Below, in pieces: positions 7,371 to 11,440 of a stretch of DNA of 11,440 nucleotides. This DNA comes from Gemmatimonadota bacterium (GTDB lineage Bacteria; Latescibacterota; UBA2968): positions 1 through 11,440 of the forward strand of contig PAXL01000014.1 of assembly GCA_002714465.1 (NCBI GenBank), written 5' to 3'. The position numbers and the translations under genes were made by a program. The notes below the pieces were generated by a model. The model did not search any database. It was given only the letters and a program-made list of their open reading frames with translations, and was not told where the DNA came from. Every line of letters starts with the position of its first letter. Position 1 is the stretch's first letter.

Positions 7371-8601
7371 TAATTGCAACCGGTATCGTCGCAAACGTTT
7401 CCTCTGTGTCCCCGTCGTGGAGTATCGACAACGTGATTGTCGTCGATCCAGCCGCTTTGCCGATGATCCGGAAGGCCCAGAATTCGGGATCTGCTGGTGG
7501 ATCGAATCCAAGCAACGATGTATCCGCGACCGCAATCCCAAGCGAGTGAGCCGGAACGGAGGGTTGAAACTCAACGTCCTTGTCGTCGAAGAACTTGGCT
7601 TCAAAGTGATCGGTGCTGTCACCTTGCGCCACCGTCAGCGATCCTGTTGTCTCGCCTTGGCCGGCTAAGGGGGATTCGGTCAGCACCTGTCCGCTTTCCT
7701 CGTCCTTGACGCGAACGCCAACCGGTTCACCGTGCTGACCCGTCTTAGATTCGATGTGAACCGAGAGCGGCAGCGTAGAGAAATCCGAATGACCATCGTG
7801 AAGAACGGATAGGATGACCGTCGTCTCACCCTCAGCGAGTCCACGAAGATGGAACTCGAAGCCTCCCTCGTCACCTGGATCCTGGTATACCTCCAAAAGA
7901 GTCTGGTCAGCGATTGTCCAACCGAGGCTAAGCTCGTTGCCCGTGGGAGCGGCAAACTCGGTTCCATTTGCATCTAGGAACTTGATGCTCAAGTGACCTG
8001 TCAGGCCGATTGGAGCCTCTAGATGATCGCGTAGTCCTCCCGTCGTATCGACTACACCCTGAAAATACCTGAAGAATCGAACGCCCGAGTCGATCAGCAC
8101 CAGACCCTCTGCCCCGAATTCCTCTTCCACATGAACAGGGATCGGTTTTGTGCGGAAGTCTGCGTGCTCGCCGTGGGTAATCTCGAGGATGATGGTCGTT
8201 TCACCGGCCTTGAGACCGCGGAGGTGAAACTCGAAGTCTCCTTCCTCGCCTGGATCCTGAAAGACTTCTAAAACGGTGGGGTCTGCGATGACCCAAGTGA
8301 ATTTCCATTCGGGAGTTTTTGGGGGTGCAAGCTCGCTCCCTGCTGAGTCCAAGAATCGGATGCCCCAATGGTTCGTTAGTTCGCCAACCTTAGCTTCAAG
8401 GTGGCTCGCATTGTTTCCAGTGGAATCAATGTTCCCCTGGAAATACCTAAAGAAACGGACCCCCGAGTCTACGAGTACTAGACCTTCGGCCTCGTAGTGA
8501 ACCTCCTGAGTAGACGTTGGATCATCACTGCCGCAGCCCGCGAAGACTGCGACCATAGTAAAGGCAAGCGCAAGAAACGCGCCTTGGTATCGGCAAAGCA
8601 T
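7354..8601 (-). CDS. Triple-repeat lipoprotein paired with the ZnuD-like receptor
   Basis: A 415-residue lipoprotein: the signal peptide ends in the lipobox VFAGC (19-23) and Cys23 is the predicted lipidation site. AGGAG lies 7 nt before the ATG. The rest is three tandem domains of about 120 residues: 37-159, 162-284 and 292-411. The first two are close copies offset by 126 residues (both contain DSGVRFFRYFQG, DPG.EG.FEFHLRGL and GETT.IL), and the third is diverged. A DH(L/F)EA or SHLEA element recurs in all three (67-70, 192-196, 331-335). A HGEHADF / HDGHSDF element occurs in the first two and becomes HDGDTEE in the third. The repeats look like all-beta Ig-like domains. Function is not known to me. 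Position and overlap with the receptor start suggest a partner that captures metal at the cell surface or hands it over in the periplasm, with the recurrent His/Asp/Glu as possible ligands. Confidence 0.85.
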   Translation of the reverse strand: MLCRYQGAFLALAFTMVAVFAGCGSDDPTSTQEVHYEAEGLVLVDSGVRFFRYFQGNIDSTGNNASHLEAKVGELTNHWGIRFLDSAGSELAPPKTPEWKFTWVIADPTVLEVFQDPGEEGDFEFHLRGLKAGETTIILEITHGEHADFRTKPIPVHVEEEFGAEGLVLIDSGVRFFRYFQGVVDTTGGLRDHLEAPIGLTGHLSIKFLDANGTEFAAPTGNELSLGWTIADQTLLEVYQDPGDEGGFEFHLRGLAEGETTVILSVLHDGHSDFSTLPLSVHIESKTGQHGEPVGVRVKDEESGQVLTESPLAGQGETTGSLTVAQGDSTDHFEAKFFDDKDVEFQPSVPAHSLGIAVADTSLLGFDPPADPEFWAFRIIGKAAGSTTITLSILHDGDTEETFATIPVAISAPSN

Positions 8602-8662
8602 CGTGTTCTCCTGACATACGGTTTGCTCAACGAACAGGATCCACCAGAAGGGACTTTAAAGA

Positions 8663-8684
8663 TGGTCCAATCCGTGATGGACCA
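8663..8684 (-). promoter_or_regulatory. Perfect 7-bp inverted repeat upstream of the lipoprotein gene
   Basis: TGGTCCA and TGGACCA flank an 8-nt spacer, 62-83 nt before the lipoprotein ATG and about 80 nt after the stop of the small membrane protein gene. In the minus-strand transcript it would form a hairpin followed by TCTTTAAAG, so it may be a weak terminator or attenuator, or an operator for the lipoprotein-receptor pair. No clear -35/-10 pair was found in 8602-8765. Confidence 0.35.
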
Positions 8685-8765
8685 AGGCGGATCATTGGTG
8701 AGAGCCAAATAGCCGATCGCCTAATTTGATCGACAGCTGGATCTATGTATAGCAGAGTGTTCGTG

Positions 8766-9053
8766 CTACCGTTGTGGAGGCGGAGAACGACCTTGTTGGG
8801 AGATTCGAAGGGTAGGCGAGTGGCCGACGGCGGATGAGATTCGCTTTTGGCCGGAAGCAATCAGTAAGACAAGAGATAGCGCCGCAGGTCCGAGGAACAG
8901 GACCTGTGCCCATTCACAGACAACACAGTCGGTTACGTGACATTCGTCCGCGTGGTCAGGCGTGAGACCGTGCGACAACGCGAATCCGAACGCGATAGTC
9001 AGCAGGGCCAAGGCAAGGGCAGTCAGGGCTGATTGGTTGCGGAGGCGAAACAT
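8766..9053 (-). CDS. Small membrane protein with His/Cys-rich loop (DUF2946-like)
   Basis: This protein has 95 residues when started at the ATG at 9053, one base after the stop of the merC-like gene (TGATATG); the longer open frame overlaps that gene out of frame and is less likely. A first hydrophobic segment (about 9-27) is followed by SHGLTPDHADECHVTDCVVC, then a second membrane segment (about 52-65) and a tail ending in RSPPPQR. The layout of a membrane or signal segment, a His/Cys-rich exposed loop with CxxC, a second membrane segment and a C terminus with a PP motif resembles DUF2946-type small proteins. These are often found beside metal transport genes and have no established activity. 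The loop may bind a metal such as zinc or copper. Family assignment is by general look, not a strong match. Confidence 0.65.
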   Translation of the reverse strand: MFRLRNQSALTALALALLTIAFGFALSHGLTPDHADECHVTDCVVCEWAQVLFLGPAALSLVLLIASGQKRISSAVGHSPTLRISQQGRSPPPQR

Positions 9054-9054
9054 A

Positions 9055-9483
9055 TCAATTGTGGTGGTGGGACTCTGTAATGGCGTCGTGATCGTGGCAA
9101 TGATCGTGGCTGCAGAGGTGCTGGTTGCGGACATGGCCAAGAATCAGGAAGGCGGATCCTGCTACTGTGATGCCCCGTTCGCCAAACTCGCTGAGCAGGG
9201 AGTGTCCGGCGAGAGCTGCCGTTACCATGAACCCAAGGCCGATCAGCCCGTAGAAGATGACACGGACATCCTTATGCGCGCGACAACCGAGCGTCAGGGC
9301 GAGAAGGCTGGTTGGGAGGATGATCCAGAGCAGGATCGCGTGGAAGCTCTCATCACCGAAGAACGTTGAGGCGATTACCGGAAAGGCGACAATGACAACC
9401 GGTATCAGGAGGCAGTGCACGGTGCAAGCCGTCGAGATCAGAATTGCGGCTTTGTCGCTGAATATGCGGGCGCGATTGAGCAT
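9055..9483 (-). CDS. MerC-like membrane protein with His-rich C-terminal tail
   Basis: This protein has 142 residues and four probable membrane segments. The first carries the MerC motif ACTVHC (19-24, Cys20 and Cys24), followed by a Pro-rich turn, FFGDESFH and HAILLW. The tail HLCSHDHCHDHDAITESHHH (122-141) is unusually rich in His and Cys. MerC proteins were described as mercury importers, but related MerC-domain proteins without a mer operon are common beside zinc genes. No merA, merP or merR is present here, so mercury resistance is unlikely. The tail suggests binding or sensing of zinc or a similar metal on one membrane face. It heads a two-gene unit with the small His/Cys protein and is preceded by a candidate operator at 9515-9530. 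The ribosome binding site (AAGTGAA) is weak. Confidence 0.88.
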   Translation of the reverse strand: MLNRARIFSDKAAILISTACTVHCLLIPVVIVAFPVIASTFFGDESFHAILLWIILPTSLLALTLGCRAHKDVRVIFYGLIGLGFMVTAALAGHSLLSEFGERGITVAGSAFLILGHVRNQHLCSHDHCHDHDAITESHHHN

Positions 9484-9514
9484 TTATGTTCACTTGAGTC
9501 AAAGTGCGTATGGA

Positions 9515-9530
9515 GTGTGTATAAACCTAC
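9515..9530 (-). promoter_or_regulatory. Candidate operator before the merC-like gene (site B)
   Basis: The plus-strand 16-mer GTGTGTATAAACCTAC matches 13 of 16 bases of the site before the regulator gene (GTATGTATATTCCTAC read on the minus strand). Five of its eight base pairs are symmetric. It lies 32 nt upstream of the merC-like start. The minus strand contains TATACA here, which could serve as a -10 element, so a bound protein would block transcription. The binding protein could be the RHH regulator or a Zur-like factor encoded elsewhere. Confidence 0.45.
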
Positions 9531-9594
9531 CAGCGAAGCTAGGTTGCAGCAAGTTTAAAATGAATATGATTATAAAGATTTATTTTTAAATAAT

Positions 9595-9942
9595 TTAAGG
9601 CTCTTCTTCTGTGACGTTCTTCTCGACACATTCCCCGCAGTCCAACCAGTGCTCCTTGGGTAGATTGACCAGCGCACGTGGGCTGCTTCCCCGCTCGAAC
9701 ACGGGGTGAAACAACACATCCCCTTTCTCGTGATGCGTTCCGCACGTATGACAGTCTGCTTCTTCTTTCAGTTCGACCGGTGTGTATCCCGCGATCACCC
9801 AGCCATCGTGACCCGTATGGGCAGCAAGACTCTGCAGCGCTTCCCGAATGGTACGTGACTTGTTCCCTTGGTAGTATTTGTCTGCCAACGTGTCGAGGAG
9901 ATCGACAGTAGCGTCATCGAGGGTGAAATTGAGTCGTTTCAT
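9595..9942 (-). CDS. Ribbon-helix-helix regulator fused to a Cys/His metal-binding domain
   Basis: This protein has 115 residues. Residues 1-42 form a CopG/Arc/NikR-type ribbon-helix-helix: strand MKRLNFTLDD, helix ATVDLLDTLADKYY, and helix KSRTIREALQSLAAH. Such domains dimerise and bind short palindromes with the paired strands. Residues 60-110 hold EADCHTCGTHHEKGDVLFHP and HWLDCGECVEK, giving CxxC (64, 67), His70/71, His79, His98 and CxxC (102, 105), a treble-clef or zinc-ribbon-like set of ligands. NikR pairs an RHH domain with a quite different nickel-binding domain, so this looks like an analogous metal-sensing repressor of another design; constitutive structural zinc is the alternative. 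GAGAGA 5 nt before the ATG serves as ribosome binding site. The gene has its own candidate promoter and operator (9977-10010). Confidence 0.8.
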   Translation of the reverse strand: MKRLNFTLDDATVDLLDTLADKYYQGNKSRTIREALQSLAAHTGHDGWVIAGYTPVELKEEADCHTCGTHHEKGDVLFHPVFERGSSPRALVNLPKEHWLDCGECVEKNVTEEEP

Positions 9943-9976
9943 GCAGGTCTCTCGGCAAGGAGTGGACTATGGGTGT

Positions 9977-9992
9977 GTAGGAATATACATAC
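9977..9992 (-). promoter_or_regulatory. Candidate operator before the regulator gene (site A)
   Basis: The minus-strand GTATGTATATTCCTAC is an imperfect palindrome (six of eight pairs symmetric), 35 nt before the regulator ATG. It covers the TATATT proposed as the -10 element. With site B at 9515-9530 it gives a consensus GTRTGTATAWWCCTAC. Its placement suits autoregulation, but the binding protein is unproven. Confidence 0.5.
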
Positions 9993-10010
9993 TTTCAAGA
10001 CCGAACCAAA
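9982..10010 (-). promoter_or_regulatory. Candidate promoter of the regulator gene
   Basis: On the minus strand TTTGGT (10010-10005) and TATATT (9987-9982) are separated by exactly 17 nt. Transcription would begin about 30 nt before the ATG. A partial inverted repeat CCAAAGGTT/AACCTTGG (10006-10038) overlaps the -35 side. Confidence 0.4.
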
Positions 10011-10055
10011 GGTTGCCTTGTTCAATTTAAAACCTTGGCGGATTGTGGTGGACGA

Positions 10056-10441
10056 CTAACAACTCATTCGGCAAAGCGATTGGTTTCTGATGTGGGCCGA
10101 TATCATCGTGATGCCGCCGACGACAGGGAATGCCCGTGCAAGCGACTCGCCAAGTAGCTCCTGTCCGGCTATAACAGGTAGTCCCAGAACGACGCGACCA
10201 AGCAAGCCCCAGAGCGGCACCGAGGGACGCCGATGTCGCCGATAGCCCAGGATAAGAGTCAACAGACTCAGTGGGAGAACGAGTTTGAAGAGCGTGATGT
10301 GAAAGTGCTCATCTTCGAGTCCGAGAGCGAACAACGACGGAAACAGAACGAGTGGGCCCCCCAGAACAACTCAATGGATCAAGCAGGTCGCAGACCCGAT
10401 AATCGCGAACCGATTTGCAGGGTTCCATTTAAATGCTTCAC
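10056..10441 (-). pseudogene. Second MerC-like gene, interrupted (TGA at motif Cys, shifted start frame)
   Basis: The frame that ends at 10056 contains a MerC-like protein without its normal start: NRFAIIGSATCLIH, then TGA at 10371-10373, then VVLGGPLVLFPSLFALGLEDEHFH and three further hydrophobic segments ending in RNQSLC. The TGA sits where the second Cys of the CxxxC motif belongs (compare ACTVHC in the intact neighbour). Ahead of it there is no ATG, GTG or TTG in frame. A GTG touching the upstream stop (TAAGTG, 10441) with a GGAGG ribosome binding site would start in the wrong frame by one base, the shift falling at TTTAAAT (10433-10427). Two lesions make a pseudogene the simplest reading. 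A restart at the TTG at 10334 would give 92 residues without the motif. The upstream gene is probably co-transcribed. Confidence 0.75.
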
Positions 10442-10984
10442 TTACGGTGTTTGCTCTCCTCCCTCCAGTTTTTCCTCGATTTTCATCTGGTATGCAGGCT
10501 CGGTGACGGGAGGCAAGAGCTTCTCTATTGTCTCCTTGGGGAGAGAGGCAGGTCTGGCCTTCTTCAGCGTATAGAAAAGCCCCATATCATTGTCGGCCGT
10601 CAACGTCAGCTTGCCCCTCAGCACGATCGGGTCGTATGAGAATCGCAGCGGCTTGACCATTTTCACTTCCACGTAAGTCTCGGGTTTTCCATCCCCGCCA
10701 CAGAACGTGCATCCAACGAGCGGCAAGCCTGTCATGACGAAGTGTGAATGCTTCTCGGTCGGTTCGATCGGGATCATGTATCCGGCCATGATGATGTCCG
10801 CGTCCTCCAGCCGCTTAACACGCGGCGAAAAGGTTGCGTGGAAGGTGTGACCATCGTCTGTGTAGGTCATGTCACCCAAGACCTCCCAAGCAACCGCCTC
10901 TGCCGATTGCCCGTCTGTATTCGCAGCGACAGAATCAGACATCGACAGAACGCCGAACAGCAGGACCAAAAGTCGGATCTTCAT
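10442..10984 (-). CDS. Periplasmic DUF3299-like protein with CxxC
   Basis: This protein has 180 residues with a signal peptide (hydrophobic 4-20, cleavage near VAA). AAGGA lies 8 nt before the ATG. The core WEVLGDM, FSPRVKRLEDADIIMAGYMI, PIEPTEKHSHFVMTG and LVGCTFCGG (Cys92 and Cys95), followed by PETYVEV, fits the DUF3299 pattern, where a predicted beta-barrel domain ends in a CxxC segment. The biochemical role of DUF3299 is unknown to me. Exported members beside zinc and COG0523 genes suggest a metal-related envelope role, with CxxC as a possible ligand pair or redox site. It follows the GTPase gene by 49 bp and touches the broken merC-like gene (TAAGTG), so these three were probably one transcript. 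Confidence 0.78.
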   Translation of the reverse strand: MKIRLLVLLFGVLSMSDSVAANTDGQSAEAVAWEVLGDMTYTDDGHTFHATFSPRVKRLEDADIIMAGYMIPIEPTEKHSHFVMTGLPLVGCTFCGGDGKPETYVEVKMVKPLRFSYDPIVLRGKLTLTADNDMGLFYTLKKARPASLPKETIEKLLPPVTEPAYQMKIEEKLEGGEQTP

Positions 10985-11033
10985 GGTGGGATCCTTTCAG
11001 TTTTCCGCTAGAATCAGGCGAAAACAGAAGAAG

Positions 11034-11440
11034 TCAGGCTGACGCTTCCTCGGCTTGGAGCTCGGGGAAGGGATTAGGTAAGTTTGACCAGTTACTGCTA
11101 TCTTTGTCGAGGAGATCCTTATCGATCAGACACGCGTCGAGTCGGGCACGCATCGATGCTTCATCCATCTCCTGCCCTATAAATACGAGCTCCTGAATGC
11201 GATCACCAAACCGCGGATGCCATCCGGATTGTTCGTCGGGCTGCTGACCTTCGGGGTGATCCCAATATTTTCGAGGGGTAGCCGCCCACCACACCCCACC
11301 AGCGTTTACTGTGCTGACGCCACCTGCCTGCGACCATTCGTAAGCAACGCGATGGTCCGCCGCGACCCAGAAGAAGCCCTTGGAACGAAGGACGCCACCC
11401 CAGTTGCCCGCATCGTGTAGGAATTCCCAAAACTTCTCTG
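11034..11440 (-). CDS. COG0523/CobW-type GTPase (metallochaperone), C-terminal part only
   Basis: The 134 residues before the stop at 11034 are visible; the start and GTPase domain lie beyond the right edge. The sequence is a textbook CobW C-terminal domain of the ZigA/YciC branch: WGGVLRSKGFFWVA, AYEWSQAGG, AGGVWWAATPRKYW, FGDRIQELVFIGQEMDE, LDACLID, and an end with NPFPEL. Proteins of this COG0523 branch hydrolyse GTP, bind zinc and are commonly induced when zinc is scarce, serving to deliver zinc to client proteins. The His-bearing insert between the WWAA and GDR motifs is short. Its position at the head of the gene group supports a zinc-limitation theme, though COG0523 also includes cobalamin and nitrile hydratase chaperones. 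Confidence 0.92.
   Translation of the reverse strand, partial: EKFWEFLHDAGNWGGVLRSKGFFWVAADHRVAYEWSQAGGVSTVNAGGVWWAATPRKYWDHPEGQQPDEQSGWHPRFGDRIQELVFIGQEMDEASMRARLDACLIDKDLLDKDSSNWSNLPNPFPELQAEEASA

Noticed and set aside
7371..7622. N-terminal extension of the ZnuD-like receptor to 7622
   Set aside because: This part overlaps the lipoprotein gene in another frame, is rich in Arg/Ser and would place the signal peptide about 110 residues inside.
10056..10441. Functional selenoprotein MerC (TGA as selenocysteine)
   Set aside because: The TGA lies at a Cys position, but the same frame has no usable start codon and no convincing SECIS hairpin follows, so a doubly damaged gene is simpler. Kept only as a check item.
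9055..10441. Mercury resistance (mer) operon
   Set aside because: Only MerC-type membrane proteins are present; no MerA, MerP, MerT or MerR is seen, and the neighbours are zinc-type genes.
11415..11430. GTAGGAATTCCCAAAA as another operator site
   Set aside because: It matches only in the first half and lies inside the GTPase coding sequence.
11203..11430. Minus-strand 75-residue ORF near the right edge
   Set aside because: It runs out of frame across the clear CobW C-terminal domain and resembles nothing.

Overview
Almost every gene in this window reads on the minus strand, so it is best followed from right to left. Signs of origin: two TonB-dependent receptors, each with an N-terminal carboxypeptidase-regulatory-like (CarboxypepD_reg) domain and an aromatic C-terminal residue; a lipobox lipoprotein directly before one of them; fairly high-GC coding DNA with AT-rich promoter gaps. 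Together these suggest a Gram-negative bacterium of the wider FCB type (Bacteroidota, Gemmatimonadota, Latescibacterota and relatives), probably free-living. This placement is inference.

Right part (about 11440-8700), a metal-homeostasis cluster: the C-terminal part of a COG0523/CobW-type GTPase; a periplasmic DUF3299-like protein with a CxxC; a broken MerC-like gene with TGA where the second Cys of the motif belongs and a shifted start frame; a ribbon-helix-helix regulator fused to a Cys/His-rich domain; an intact MerC-like membrane protein with a His-rich tail; and a small membrane protein with a His/Cys-rich loop. Two similar 16-bp sites lie 32-35 nt upstream of the regulator and of the intact merC-like gene, and are candidate operators.

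Middle part (about 8601-5100): a lipoprotein made of three tandem copies of a ~120-residue domain overlaps the start of a ZnuD-like TonB receptor. I read them as a surface/periplasm pair for capturing and importing a metal, most likely zinc. Downstream is a 69-codon remnant of an ExeM/NucH-type extracellular nuclease in which the start and the very end have been joined and the middle lost.

Left part (4635-1): a second TonB receptor with a Cys pair (CQNCGF) in the plug; a small unrecognised ORF starting one base after its stop; an exported thioredoxin-fold protein followed, in the same frame, by the decayed C-terminal half of a second thioredoxin domain; and, running off the left edge, an oligogalacturonate-lyase-like (PL22-type) beta-propeller gene whose frame is open from 1222 to the window edge.

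Read as a whole, the window looks like a zinc-limitation island (GTPase chaperone, metal-binding regulator, MerC-like membrane proteins, ZnuD-like receptor, repeat lipoprotein). It carries three decaying genes (merC-like, nuclease, thioredoxin half), which suggests active remodelling. The zinc assignment rests on family resemblance and neighbourhood, not on direct evidence. I saw no tRNA, rRNA, CRISPR array or insertion sequence.
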